Notes: a model not told the origin generated them from the letters alone. Positions 1 through 8,150 are shown, numbered from the stretch's first letter. The stretch is 25,270 nucleotides of DNA from JAZNQN01 sp045656005 (GCA_045656005.1 JAZOQG010000087.1:1-25270); one strand, 5' to 3'. Numbers and translations: made by a program.

Positions 1-165
1 CCGTTTAAGCGTATGGGTACACCCGAAGAAATTGCTGCTGCCGCTGTGTATTTTGCATCAGATGATTCTGCTTATACCACGGGGCAAATACTGACAGTTT
101 CAGGCGGGTTTGGTTTAGCAACACCTGTATATGGAGATTTATCAAATAAAATAAAGCGCAGATAG
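1..165 (+). CDS. Short-chain dehydrogenase/reductase, C-terminal fragment
   Basis: Only the last 54 codons are in the window; the gene is cut by the left edge and ends at TAG 163-165. The peptide begins PFKRMGTPEEIA, continues to VYFASDDSAYTTGQ and then LTVSGGF. This is the classic C-terminal end of the SDR family (FabG-like: R-x-G-x-PEEIA, then a TGQ/V-x-x-DGG segment). In this family the tail packs against the Rossmann core and shapes the substrate pocket, so the substrate cannot be told from this piece. A hairpin with a U-run follows directly. It is convergent with trxB. FabG or a sugar/steroid dehydrogenase are equally possible; SDR membership itself is clear. Confidence 0.85.
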   Translation, partial: PFKRMGTPEEIAAAAVYFASDDSAYTTGQILTVSGGFGLATPVYGDLSNKIKRR

Positions 166-167
166 AG

Positions 168-212
168 AAAAAACGCAGACAGAGAAAAATTTAAGCTCCG
201 TCTGTGTTTTTT
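168..212 (+). terminator. Intrinsic terminator of the SDR gene
   Basis: The arms are 168-180 and 200-212 (13 bp including an A/U-rich base) with a 19-base loop and a T-run at the 3' side. One pair is G.U on the plus strand but C.A on the minus strand, so it fits the plus-strand SDR transcript better than the converging trxB transcript, although the A/T run could serve both. Confidence 0.65.
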
Positions 213-218
213 ATAGAA

Positions 219-1139
219 TTATATATTTGCTAAATACTCTTCTACAAAATGAGAGGCACATGCTCCATCGGCTGTAGCAGTTACAATCTGGCGAACAGGT
301 TTTGTGCGGACATCTCCTGCTGCAAAAACTCCGCTTATATTGGTTTTGGTTGTTTCATCTGCTATAATGTAGCCATTTTTATCCATATTAAGTTGTCCAC
401 GAAACAGTTCTGTCTGAGGTATTCTTCCAATGCTTATAAAAATTCCATCTGTATAGATTTCTTTTTCCGTACCGTCGATTGTATTTTTAACTTTAACGCC
501 TGTAACCTTATTGTCTGCTAAAATTTCGCTAACGGTGCTATTCCACTCAAATTTCACATTTGTAGCTTTAAGTAAAGGCTCATGATAAACCTTTTCAGCT
601 CTTAATGTGTCCCTTCTATGGACTACGATAACCTTTTCACAAATTTTAGAAAGTAAAAGAGCATCTGCCGCTGCTGAGTTTCCTCCGCCGATAACTGTGG
701 CGGTTTTCCCTTTATAGAACATACCATCGCATGCAGCACAATATCCTACACCTTTGCCAATCAAATTTTCTTCATTTTCAAGTCCCAAATGCTTATGCTC
801 AGCACCCGTTGCAATTATAACGCTATGAGCTAAAAGAACTCCGTCTGGTGTCTTGATTGTTTTTATTTTATCTTTCAGATTTACCTCAATAACTTCTGCT
901 TGAACAGTTTTGGCACCAAATCTCTCTGCTCCCTCTCGCATTTTAGTTCCTAACTCATATCCGTCCACGCCTTCGGGAAAACCGGAATAATTATCTATTT
1001 GTGTAGTTTGTGTCATTTGTCCTCCTGCTGAAAATTTTTCAAGCACTAAAGTATCAAAACCGGACCTTGATGTGTAAATTGCTGATGTATATCCTGCCGG
1101 ACCTCCACCAATTATAATTACATCATATGTTTTCTCCAT
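219..1139 (-). CDS. trxB: Thioredoxin-disulfide reductase
   Basis: This cytoplasmic flavoenzyme transfers electrons from NADPH through FAD to thioredoxin. The 306 residues match the usual low-molecular-weight bacterial TrxB (about 310-320). The FAD-binding GGGPAG lies at residues 11-16, the redox-active CAAC pair at Cys134/Cys137, the NADPH-binding GGGNSA at 151-156, and the C-terminal AAGDVR FAD motif near the end. AAGGAG sits about 8 bases upstream of the ATG. It lies 49 bases downstream of trxA on the same strand, so the two form a substrate-enzyme operon. Some clostridial homologues use ferredoxin instead of NADPH. The intact GGGNSA plus the following HRR segment (VVHRRD) suggest NADPH here, which is inference. 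Confidence 0.96.
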   Translation of the reverse strand: MEKTYDVIIIGGGPAGYTSAIYTSRSGFDTLVLEKFSAGGQMTQTTQIDNYSGFPEGVDGYELGTKMREGAERFGAKTVQAEVIEVNLKDKIKTIKTPDGVLLAHSVIIATGAEHKHLGLENEENLIGKGVGYCAACDGMFYKGKTATVIGGGNSAAADALLLSKICEKVIVVHRRDTLRAEKVYHEPLLKATNVKFEWNSTVSEILADNKVTGVKVKNTIDGTEKEIYTDGIFISIGRIPQTELFRGQLNMDKNGYIIADETTKTNISGVFAAGDVRTKPVRQIVTATADGACASHFVEEYLANI

Positions 1140-1188
1140 AGCGGTTTCTCCTTATAACGAAAGTAGCTTCATACTTGTTTAACTCAGT

Positions 1189-1494
1189 TTAAAGCATTTC
1201 AAGAATTTGATTTTTAGGTTTTAGTCCAACTGATTGATTTACTACTTTGCCGCCTTTAATAACCAAAAGTGTCGGAACACTCATTATGTCAAAGTGTGAG
1301 GCAAGTTCTTGTTCTTCATCTATATTTACCTTGCATACCTTAATTTCAGAATGTTCCAACGAAATTTCATCTATAATAGGCGAAAGTGATTTACAAGGTC
1401 CGCACCAGCTTGCCCAGAAATCTAATAGCACCGCTTTGTCACTTTCTAAAACTTCCTTTTGAAAATTATTTTTATTAATTACTAAAGCAGACAC
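1189..1494 (-). CDS. trxA: Thioredoxin
   Basis: This is a small disulfide reductant and the partner of TrxB just downstream. The WCGPC active site is at Cys31/Cys34 and the conserved cis-proline segment (SVPTLL) lies near residue 76. I place the start at GTG 1494-1492 rather than the in-frame ATG at 1521. AAGGGAG lies 9 bases before the GTG and falls inside the longer reading, while the ATG has no ribosome binding site. This gives 101 residues, close to the normal ~105. The gene is divergent from the YyaL-type gene. The function is certain; the start is likely. Confidence 0.95.
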   Translation of the reverse strand: MSALVINKNNFQKEVLESDKAVLLDFWASWCGPCKSLSPIIDEISLEHSEIKVCKVNIDEEQELASHFDIMSVPTLLVIKGGKVVNQSVGLKPKNQILEML

Positions 1495-1592
1495 AAATTT
1501 ATTCTCCCTTTTTGTATACATAGTTTATTTATAGTATTTCTTATTTTACATTAGGATATACTAATAAAAATGAATTTAATATGGAGGAAATA

Positions 1593-3536
1593 ATGAGCAA
1601 TCAGTTAAAAAGCGAAACAAGTCCGTACCTGCTGCAACATGCAGAAAATCCTGTAAACTGGTATCCTTGGTGTGAGGAAGCATTCGAGAAGGCAAAGACA
1701 GAAAATAAGCCGATTTTTTTAAGTATTGGCTACAGTACATGTCACTGGTGCCATGTTATGGCGCACGAAAGCTTTGAGGATTATAAAACAGCAGAAATTC
1801 TCAACAAACATTTTGTTTCAATAAAGGTAGACCGTGAGGAACGCCCTGATATTGACAGTGTATATATGTCTGTGTGTCAAGCATTCACTGGTAGCGGCGG
1901 TTGGCCCATGAGTATATTTATGACATGGGATAAAAAACCGTTTTTTGCAGGCACGTATTTTCCACAAAATCCACGATATGGTATGCCAAGCTTTTCGCAG
2001 CTTTTAAATACAATTGCAAATAGGTGGAATTCAAATAGAACGGACCTTTTAGAGTCTGCGGAAGAAATTATTAAGCATCTTCAAAATGCAGATACCGCCG
2101 AAAACAACCAAATTGACAGCGACTTGATACAACACTCGGTACAGATTTTTGAGCATACTTTCGACAGCACTTATGGTGGTTTTGGTGATGCACCAAAGTT
2201 TCCTACACCGCATAATCTGCTCTTTTTGATGCTTTATGGAAAGCAAAACAATAATCAAAATGCTTTGAAAATGGCAGAAAAAACACTTGTGCAAATGAGA
2301 AAAGGCGGGATTTTTGACCATATTGGATATGGCTTTTCAAGATATTCCACAGACAAATATTATCTCGCTCCGCATTTTGAGAAAATGCTATATGACAATG
2401 CTTTGCTGATAATAGTATATGTATCTGCTTACAGTATTACAAAAAATAATATTTATCTCGATACTGCCCGAAAAACTGCTAAATATATTTTAAGAGAAAT
2501 GACATCTGATGACGGAGGCTTTTATAGTGCTCAGGATGCTGACAGTGAAGGTGTTGAAGGGAAATATTACACATTTTCACATAAAGAAATAATTGAAATT
2601 TTAGGTGAAAATAAAGGAAAAGAATTTGCTGAAGTTTTTGACATTACAGAAAATGGTAATTTTGAAGGTGTGAATATTCCTAATCTTCTTATGAGTAACG
2701 ATTTAAATATGGAGTTTGAAGAAGAAATACAAAAATTATACAGTTATCGAAAAACTCGTTTTAAACTCCATCTGGATGACAAAATTTTATTGTCATGGAA
2801 TTCTGTAATGATAATTGCAATGGCTATGCTTTATAGAGTTACAAAAAATAATAAGTATCTTGATGCGGCGCAAAAAGCACAAAAATTTATCGAAAAAAAT
2901 TTGTCTGACGGTCAAAAGCTATATACGAGTTTTCGTGATGGAAAGTGTTTAAAATACACCTTTTTAGATAATTATGCATTTTATACTGCAGCTTTGATAG
3001 AGCTATATAGCTCAACACTTGATAAAATATATCTTGAAGAGGCGGAAAAATTATTAAAAGAAACAACTGAGCTGTTTATGGATAGTGAAAACGGCGGATT
3101 TTATCTTTCTGAAAAAACCAACACGGAGCTATTTATAAATCCAAAGGAAACTTACGATGGTGCTATTCCCAGCGGAAATTCAGTTATGGCATATAATCTG
3201 GTCAGATTTTATCAAATCGCAGAGAAAGAAGAGTACAGAGAACTTTTGGAAAAGCAGATAACTTTTATGTCTGGCAAGACATATGAGTATCCGTCGGGCA
3301 GCAGTATGTTTTTGATTGCGATGTTATTGAATGAATATTCTATACCCCATATTGTAGTTGCAATAAAAGAGAATTCTGAATTAAATCAAATAATAGAAAA
3401 ACTGCCTTTTATGGCAAATGTATCCATAGTAAAAGAAAGCACAAACTATCCGCTTTTAAACAATAAGACAACATTTTATGTGTGTAAAAACCATAATTGT
3501 CTACTGCCGACAAACGAATTATCGAGTGTTATTTAA
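1593..3536 (+). CDS. yyaL: YyaL/SPATA20-type protein: thioredoxin-like domain plus (alpha/alpha)6 barrel
   Basis: The 647 residues open with the DUF255-type thioredoxin-like domain: SPYLLQHAENPVNWYPW, then the CHWC pair at Cys50/Cys53 in GYSTCHWCHVM, and the DREERPDID segment. The remainder resembles the N-acylglucosamine-2-epimerase/cellobiose-epimerase barrel (GGFGDAPKFP, HFEKMLYDNA, GGFYSAQDADSEG, SWNSVM). B. subtilis YyaL is of similar size. The molecular function of the family is not established. The first in-frame ATG (1581) lies within the GGAGG ribosome binding site, so the start is ATG 1593. Placement divergent from trxAB suggests a redox-linked role, which is inference. It ends before a hairpin shared with the converging gene. 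Confidence 0.9.
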   Translation: MSNQLKSETSPYLLQHAENPVNWYPWCEEAFEKAKTENKPIFLSIGYSTCHWCHVMAHESFEDYKTAEILNKHFVSIKVDREERPDIDSVYMSVCQAFTGSGGWPMSIFMTWDKKPFFAGTYFPQNPRYGMPSFSQLLNTIANRWNSNRTDLLESAEEIIKHLQNADTAENNQIDSDLIQHSVQIFEHTFDSTYGGFGDAPKFPTPHNLLFLMLYGKQNNNQNALKMAEKTLVQMRKGGIFDHIGYGFSRYSTDKYYLAPHFEKMLYDNALLIIVYVSAYSITKNNIYLDTARKTAKYILREMTSDDGGFYSAQDADSEGVEGKYYTFSHKEIIEILGENKGKEFAEVFDITENGNFEGVNIPNLLMSNDLNMEFEEEIQKLYSYRKTRFKLHLDDKILLSWNSVMIIAMAMLYRVTKNNKYLDAAQKAQKFIEKNLSDGQKLYTSFRDGKCLKYTFLDNYAFYTAALIELYSSTLDKIYLEEAEKLLKETTELFMDSENGGFYLSEKTNTELFINPKETYDGAIPSGNSVMAYNLVRFYQIAEKEEYRELLEKQITFMSGKTYEYPSGSSMFLIAMLLNEYSIPHIVVAIKENSELNQIIEKLPFMANVSIVKESTNYPLLNNKTTFYVCKNHNCLLPTNELSSVI

Positions 3537-3641
3537 AAGTTGTTTTCTGTTTTCGGAAGAGGATTTATATGCTTTATAAAATGATTATGATGCATATATA
3601 GATTTTGACCGTCTGCTTACAGTAAAATTTGTTCGTGGCAA

Positions 3642-3676
3642 AAAGAAACCATTCGACATATTCGAATGGTTTCTTT
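3642..3676. terminator. Bidirectional intrinsic terminator between convergent genes
   Basis: A perfect 15-bp inverted repeat (3642-3656 with 3662-3676) with a 5-base loop. The arms begin and end in A- and T-rich runs, giving a U-rich 3' side on either strand. It sits between the plus-strand yyaL-type gene and the minus-strand glycosidase-like gene. Confidence 0.75.
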
Positions 3677-3715
3677 GAAAAATGCTTTTGCGCTCAAATA
3701 TAATTTTTTCATTCC

Positions 3716-5635
3716 CTACTCAGTTTTAATAAAGAGAAGTGCAGGGTCTTGTACTATTGACGGCGAGTCAATTGTTACGAGACCATTTTTCTGAGTAAAT
3801 GCACAGTTTTTTCTCGTGCCGTCACTCATAAGTCTTTCAACGGACAAAACTTTTTTATCGTTTATCTGCAAAAGGATTTCATCGGCACAGTCAAGGCTTA
3901 TATTAAAGTAAGCAACGAAAAGTTCGTCATCAGGTGTGTATGCGGCTTTCAGAAGTATTTCGCTGTCACCCGGATAATAAACAGGAAGGTTTCCGCTTTC
4001 TGAAAGAAGTTTTATAAACTGTTGCTTTCTTGAATAATTGAGGAAACCGAACTTCGTATAATGAAGAGGTGTGAGCGGAACTCCGCAGAATGTGTTGATA
4101 GTTCCGCCGAGGCTGTTTTTATATGTAGCACATCCGGGGAAAAGAGTATCTCGATATTTTCCGTCACGCCAGTGGTAAACTTCTGAATCTACTCTTACTG
4201 TTTCGTCACATGGGATTAATTGTTTGCTTCCGCATTGAACATTTACAACTGTGCCGTAGTCGAGCATAAGCTCCCCGCTCATATTCGGACCGTTCCACTC
4301 TTTAACGTCAACACCTAAATACTTACCAAAGCCTCTCGCTTTAAGACGCTCTGCCGCTTCGCAGGATAAAACTGCGTGAGATGAAAGCATTTCTTTAATC
4401 TCATCATCTGTAAACATTTTGTCAACATCTTCTTCAAGGAAGGTTACACCGCCTGCTTCCGATGAGAAGTACAAGGGAAGACCAAGCCTTTCCAAAACGC
4501 AACATGCCCAGTTGTTTTTAACTGTGAGGAAGTGCTGGGTAAAATCAAAAAGTCTGTTCTGAGATACGGGAATGCGGCATCCGACCCATTTAAGGTCTTT
4601 TGCAAAACGCGTAATTTCCTCGTAAAATTTTATATTTTCAGAAAGTTTCTTTCTGTAAGCCTTTCCGCTTTCAGGCTCAAATGTGCTTCGTGAAAGCCAG
4701 TGCTTTGCGCCTGATAATCCTTCGAGAAGGGAAGCGGTAAACTGAGTGTGAAGTGTTGATGCACCCGTACTGTAACGGTTGTGAGGACATGTGTCGCTCT
4801 CTGCCAAAACGAAATCTGCAACATGCTTTACCTTTGCCATGTGAGATGCCGCTTTGTACATAACGTGGCTGAGTTCTCTCGGACCGGGGGATGCATATTT
4901 TGCGTTGTTAACCCGTATAACAACGGGATTTCCTTCGCCTGCAATGATTTTTGCAATTTCTTCTGCAAACTCAAAGTTTACACCAACACCGCAGTAGCAA
5001 CCGGGAATAGTGGGGTCAACGCTGTCTATACCTTCTCTCATGGCTTTTACAAAGCCTAAAAGTGTGTCACCCATAAGGCGGACATATTTTTCTCTTGTAT
5101 CGTCATTTGTTTTTACTTCTTCAAAAAGCTCTTCGCGACTTACTTTTCTGCCTAAAATGCGGCTCATCTCTTCAAGATGAGCAGGGCATGCACAACCGCC
5201 GCCGTTATTGCTTAAAATTCGGACGTCGTCATCAATCATAATAGTATCAGGATGGTGGCTTGCAACTATTGCGAGCTGATTTTTGAAATGCTCTCGCACA
5301 CCTTCACTTAAAGGGCAGCTTTTGTAATGAACCTCGCCGTTTCCAAGGCCTACATATCTTTGAAAAGGGGGAAGCTGATTTAAAGCGGGGCCGTGTCCTA
5401 TTGAGGACTGAACCAAAATTCCGCTCGGGATATTATCTTTCTGCAAACGTTCACGGAAAAGGTCATATTTTTCGCAAAACATTGTTGCTTTATCAATTAC
5501 GGGGTCGCCTTCTGCAACCATACTGCAAGAGAAAAGCGGCATGTTGGTTACTCCTGTTTCATATTGCATTTTAATATCCTGGCATATCTCTTCTATATGA
5601 TTTAAGTCAAGATGCACTATTGAATAGTTTTTCAT
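3716..5635 (-). CDS. Uncharacterised glycosidase-like protein (predicted TIM barrel plus C-terminal domains)
   Basis: I do not recognise a named family. The 639 residues look cytoplasmic: there is no signal peptide or membrane segment. The first ~340 residues have TIM-barrel character, with acidic residues at strand ends: TIMIDDD at 131-137 and VLAESD at 276-281 (Glu279). A later stretch (about 395-455, LPLYFSSEAGG...LSCEAAERLKARGFG) resembles the amidotransferase-like middle domain of GH42-type enzymes, and the last ~100 residues look like a beta-sandwich. It is cysteine-rich around CYCG (213-216) and CAC (148-150). Start is ATG 5635, where GGAGAG lies 8 bases upstream; the upstream in-frame codon at 5668 lacks one. 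It stands alone, flanked by a promoter and a terminator. Glycoside hydrolase is inference; substrate unknown. Confidence 0.55.
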   Translation of the reverse strand: MKNYSIVHLDLNHIEEICQDIKMQYETGVTNMPLFSCSMVAEGDPVIDKATMFCEKYDLFRERLQKDNIPSGILVQSSIGHGPALNQLPPFQRYVGLGNGEVHYKSCPLSEGVREHFKNQLAIVASHHPDTIMIDDDVRILSNNGGGCACPAHLEEMSRILGRKVSREELFEEVKTNDDTREKYVRLMGDTLLGFVKAMREGIDSVDPTIPGCYCGVGVNFEFAEEIAKIIAGEGNPVVIRVNNAKYASPGPRELSHVMYKAASHMAKVKHVADFVLAESDTCPHNRYSTGASTLHTQFTASLLEGLSGAKHWLSRSTFEPESGKAYRKKLSENIKFYEEITRFAKDLKWVGCRIPVSQNRLFDFTQHFLTVKNNWACCVLERLGLPLYFSSEAGGVTFLEEDVDKMFTDDEIKEMLSSHAVLSCEAAERLKARGFGKYLGVDVKEWNGPNMSGELMLDYGTVVNVQCGSKQLIPCDETVRVDSEVYHWRDGKYRDTLFPGCATYKNSLGGTINTFCGVPLTPLHYTKFGFLNYSRKQQFIKLLSESGNLPVYYPGDSEILLKAAYTPDDELFVAYFNISLDCADEILLQINDKKVLSVERLMSDGTRKNCAFTQKNGLVTIDSPSIVQDPALLFIKTE

Positions 5636-5667
5636 TAAAATCACTCTCCTGCCGATGTGTTCTGACA

Positions 5668-5696
5668 ATTATATAATATTTAACGTAATTATACAA
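5668..5696 (-). promoter_or_regulatory. Predicted promoter of the glycosidase-like gene
   Basis: On the minus strand TTGTAT (5696-5691), a 17-base spacer and a perfect TATAAT (5673-5668). The predicted start is near 5661, giving a leader of about 25 bases containing the GGAGAG ribosome binding site. The -35 box is weak. Confidence 0.5.
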
Positions 5697-5753
5697 CAGT
5701 AAAATGAAGTTTTCCAATGAAAAACCATTTAAAAGCAATTAAAAACCACAAAC

Positions 5754-5782
5754 TTGACAATTTGCATACAAAATGGTAGAAT
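5754..5782 (+). promoter_or_regulatory. Strong sigma-A-type promoter of dtd
   Basis: TTGACA (5754-5759), an exact 17-base spacer and TAGAAT (5777-5782). The expected start is near 5789, inside the GGGAGGTG ribosome binding site, so the mRNA would have a leader of only about 12 bases. Confidence 0.75.
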
Positions 5783-5800
5783 TTTCGGGAGGTGAAAAAT

Positions 5801-6250
5801 ATGAGAAGTGTACTTCAGAGAGTGTCCAGTGCGAAGGTAAGTGTAGACGGCGAAGTTAAAGGAGAAATCGGGAAAGGACTTTTAGTGCTACTAGGAGTTT
5901 GTGACGAGGATACTAATGAGGATTTGGTGTATCTTGCAGACAAAATCTCAGGACTTCGTATATTTGAGGATGAAAACGAAAAAATGAATTTGAGTGTTGA
6001 GGATATAAAGGGAGAAATTCTTGTGGTGTCGCAGTTTACTCTTTTTGGTGATTGCAGAAAAGGGAAAAGACCGAGCTTTTCATCGGCAGGAAAGCCGCAG
6101 TATGCAAATGAAATGTATGAAAAGTTTATTAAATATTTAAGCGAAAAAGGCTTTCATGTGGAGTGCGGAGTGTTTGGTGCTGACATGAAAGTTGAGCTTT
6201 TAAATGACGGACCCGTAACTTTGATGCTCGACAGTAAAAAGCTTTTTTAA
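5801..6250 (+). CDS. dtd: D-aminoacyl-tRNA deacylase
   Basis: This enzyme hydrolyses D-amino acids (and misloaded glycine) from tRNA, recycling the tRNA in the cytoplasm. At 149 residues it has the standard length. It starts MRSVLQRVSSA, the family's usual N-terminus, and carries the SQFT motif at 77-80 and the Gly-cisPro motif GPVT at 137-140, which together form the chiral-proofreading site. The start is ATG 5801, 6 bases after GGAGGTG; an upstream in-frame GTG at 5792 overlaps that site. In many Firmicutes dtd follows relA; here it stands alone with its own promoter, before the rpsB-tsf operon. No strong terminator follows, only an A/T-rich stretch. Confidence 0.96.
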   Translation: MRSVLQRVSSAKVSVDGEVKGEIGKGLLVLLGVCDEDTNEDLVYLADKISGLRIFEDENEKMNLSVEDIKGEILVVSQFTLFGDCRKGKRPSFSSAGKPQYANEMYEKFIKYLSEKGFHVECGVFGADMKVELLNDGPVTLMLDSKKLF

Positions 6251-6279
6251 CCTTTAAAAGAAAAAAATGAAAAAAACAC

Positions 6280-6308
6280 TTGATTTTTGTTTTATTTTGA
6301 TGTATAAT
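6280..6308 (+). promoter_or_regulatory. Promoter of the rpsB-tsf operon
   Basis: TTGATT (6280-6285), a 17-base spacer and a perfect TATAAT (6303-6308). The predicted start is near 6315, leaving a leader of about 105 bases before rpsB. Confidence 0.75.
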
Positions 6309-6314
6309 ATTAAA

Positions 6315-6419
6315 GCTTGAAAAAATCCGCACCCGTGCGGAATGGCGGCGAAGTCCCGGAAGGGTCGGCGCTTTGATGAAGTACGGGGAGGTAAAAAACT
6401 ATTTAGGAGGTGCACTACA
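6315..6419 (+). promoter_or_regulatory. Structured 5' leader of rpsB, candidate S2 autoregulatory RNA
   Basis: This GC-rich stretch is unlike the A/T-rich surroundings. It holds a hairpin CCGCA/TGCGG (6327-6340), a CCC-GGAA-GGG hairpin with a GNRA-type loop (6355-6364) and the AGGAGGTG ribosome binding site (6405-6412). GCACC (6329-6333) can instead pair with GGTGC (6409-6413) across the ribosome binding site, so two exclusive folds are possible. Control of rpsB by a leader that binds S2 is known in some bacteria; that this one works so is inference. No U-run terminator is seen, so control would be translational. Confidence 0.45.
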
Positions 6420-7154
6420 ATGTCAGTAGTAGCAATGAAACAATTACTTGAAGCAGGTGTTCACTTCGGTCACCAGACAAGAAGATGGAACCCTAAAATG
6501 GCCGAGTATATTTTTACCGAGCGAAATGGTATCTATATCATCGACCTTCAGAAAACAGTTAAAAAGATTGAAGAAGCTTACGACTTCGTTCGTTCTGTTG
6601 CAGAAGCAGGCGAAGACATTCTCTTTGTAGGTACAAAGAAACAGGCTCAGGATTCAATCAAAGAAGAAGCTGAAAGAGTTGGAATGCATTATGTAAATGC
6701 AAGATGGCTCGGCGGTATGATGACAAACTTTAAAACAATCAAAAGAAGAGTTGACCGTCTTTTCCAGCTTCACAAAATGGAAGAAGATGGAACTTTTGAA
6801 CTTCTTCCCAAGAAAGAAGTATTGAAATTAAGACTCGAAATGGAAAAACTTGAAAAGTACCTCGGCGGTATCAAAGAAATGAAAAAGCTCCCAGGTGCAC
6901 TTTTCGTTGTTGACCCCAAGAAAGAAAAAATTGCTATCGCAGAAGCTCACAAACTTGGTATTCCTGTTGTAGCTATCGTTGATACAAACTGCGACCCTGA
7001 AGAAGTTGACTACGCAATCCCCGGTAACGATGATGCTATCCGTGCAGTAAAACTTATTGCACAGACAATTTCAAATGCTATCATCGAAGGCAGACAGGGC
7101 GAGCAGATTGAAGCTGCAGAAGCTGAGCTTGATGCTGAAGAAGCAGCTGAATAA
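6420..7154 (+). CDS. rpsB: Small ribosomal subunit protein uS2
   Basis: A 244-residue 30S protein. It begins MSVVAMKQLLEAGVHFGHQT, followed by RRWNPKM and IYIIDLQKT, all diagnostic of S2. Further on are TKKQAQ, WLGGMMTNF and the PVVAIVDTNCDP-x-x-VDY-x-IPGNDDA segment. S2 binds the 30S head-body junction near S1. The start is ATG 6420, placed by the adjacent AGGAGGTG; the reading frame runs open upstream to 6342, but that part lies in the structured leader. It is followed after 32 bases by tsf, the near-universal rpsB-tsf pair. The alanine- and glutamate-rich C-terminal tail (EAAEAELDAEEAAE) is typical. Confidence 0.98.
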   Translation: MSVVAMKQLLEAGVHFGHQTRRWNPKMAEYIFTERNGIYIIDLQKTVKKIEEAYDFVRSVAEAGEDILFVGTKKQAQDSIKEEAERVGMHYVNARWLGGMMTNFKTIKRRVDRLFQLHKMEEDGTFELLPKKEVLKLRLEMEKLEKYLGGIKEMKKLPGALFVVDPKKEKIAIAEAHKLGIPVVAIVDTNCDPEEVDYAIPGNDDAIRAVKLIAQTISNAIIEGRQGEQIEAAEAELDAEEAAE

Positions 7155-7186
7155 TTTTAAATATTATCTTTAGGAGGTAGTTATAT

Positions 7187-8071
7187 ATGATTAGTGCAGC
7201 AATGGTTAAAGAACTCAGAGAGAGAACCGGTTGCGGTATGATGGACTGTAAAAAAGCTTTGGCAGAAGCTGAAGGCAATATGGACAAAGCTATTGATATT
7301 CTTCGTGAGAAGGGTATGGCTAAAGCCGTTAAAAAGAGCGGAAGAATTGCTTCCGAAGGTCTTGTTGACATTGTTGTTGACGGCGGCGTTGGCGCTATGA
7401 TTGAAGTAAACTCCGAAACAGACTTTGTTGCTAAAAACGATGAGTTTGTTCAGATGGTTAAAGATTTTGCAAAGCTCGTTATCAAAGAAAACCCTGCAGA
7501 TGTTGATGCTCTCTTGGTACTCACAATCGATGGCGTGGCTGTTAAAGATGTTTTAACAGAGAAAATTGCAAAAATCGGTGAAAACATGAACCTCAGAAGA
7601 TTTGTTCGTTTTGAAGGTAATGTTGTAGACTATATTCACATGGGTGGCAGAATCGGTGTTATGGTTAAGGTTGAAGCTGACCTTTCAAACCCCGCAGCAG
7701 TTACAGCTGCTAAAGATGCCTGCATGCAGATTGCAGCTATGAATCCTGCATACATGGATAAATCAGTTGTTCCTGCAGAAGATGTTGAGAAAGAAAAAGG
7801 CATCATCCTTGCACAGATTAAGGAAGATCCTAAAAATGCTAACAAACCTGAGAACATTCTCGAAAAAATGGTTGAAGGTAAAATTAACAAATTCTTCGAA
7901 GAAAGCTGCTTGCTCCAGCAGAAATTCGTTAAAGACGACAAGACAACAGTTGAAAAATATCTCGCTGCAAACGGCGTAAAACTCATAGATTACGCAAGAT
8001 TTGAAAAAGGCGAAGGTCTTGAAAAGAAAGAAGACGATTTTGCAGCAGAAGTTGCAAACATGGCAAAATAA
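7187..8071 (+). CDS. tsf: Translation elongation factor Ts
   Basis: This is the guanine nucleotide exchange factor that regenerates EF-Tu-GTP. The N-terminal UBA-like domain reads MVKELRERTGCGMMDCKKAL, followed by AEGNMDKAIDILREKG. The TDFVA motif (in SETDFVAKNDEF, near residues 77-81) is the EF-Tu-contacting signature. The 294 residues match the normal length (~290-300). AGGAGGT precedes the ATG. It is the second gene of the rpsB operon and ends just before a strong intrinsic terminator. Confidence 0.98.
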   Translation: MISAAMVKELRERTGCGMMDCKKALAEAEGNMDKAIDILREKGMAKAVKKSGRIASEGLVDIVVDGGVGAMIEVNSETDFVAKNDEFVQMVKDFAKLVIKENPADVDALLVLTIDGVAVKDVLTEKIAKIGENMNLRRFVRFEGNVVDYIHMGGRIGVMVKVEADLSNPAAVTAAKDACMQIAAMNPAYMDKSVVPAEDVEKEKGIILAQIKEDPKNANKPENILEKMVEGKINKFFEESCLLQQKFVKDDKTTVEKYLAANGVKLIDYARFEKGEGLEKKEDDFAAEVANMAK

Positions 8072-8090
8072 TTAAAGCGTATGCTTTTTG

Positions 8091-8120
8091 AAAAAAATCC
8101 GCATTTTGCGGATTTTTTTT
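8091..8120 (+). terminator. Intrinsic terminator of rpsB-tsf
   Basis: Arms 8091-8103 and 8107-8119 pair perfectly over 13 bp (A-run plus TCCGCA / TGCGGA plus T-run) with a 3-base loop, and the T-run continues to 8120. It lies 20 bases after the tsf stop codon. Confidence 0.92.
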
Positions 8121-8121
8121 C

Positions 8122-8150
8122 TTTACAAGCTGATATGATTGTGATATAAT
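8122..8150 (+). promoter_or_regulatory. Promoter of the RseC-ATPase-oxidoreductase operon
   Basis: TTTACA (8122-8127), a 17-base spacer and a perfect TATAAT (8145-8150), directly after the tsf terminator. No other terminator is apparent downstream until after gpmI, so this promoter could drive a very long transcript. Confidence 0.75.

Noticed and set aside
6342..6419. N-terminal extension of rpsB in the open frame from 6342
   Set aside because: The stretch lies in the GC-rich leader, contains the ribosome binding site for ATG 6420, and the S2 family begins at that methionine.
7081..7986. Antisense open frames over rpsB, tsf and other conserved genes
   Set aside because: They are shadows of strongly coding sense frames and have no ribosome binding sites or recognisable motifs.
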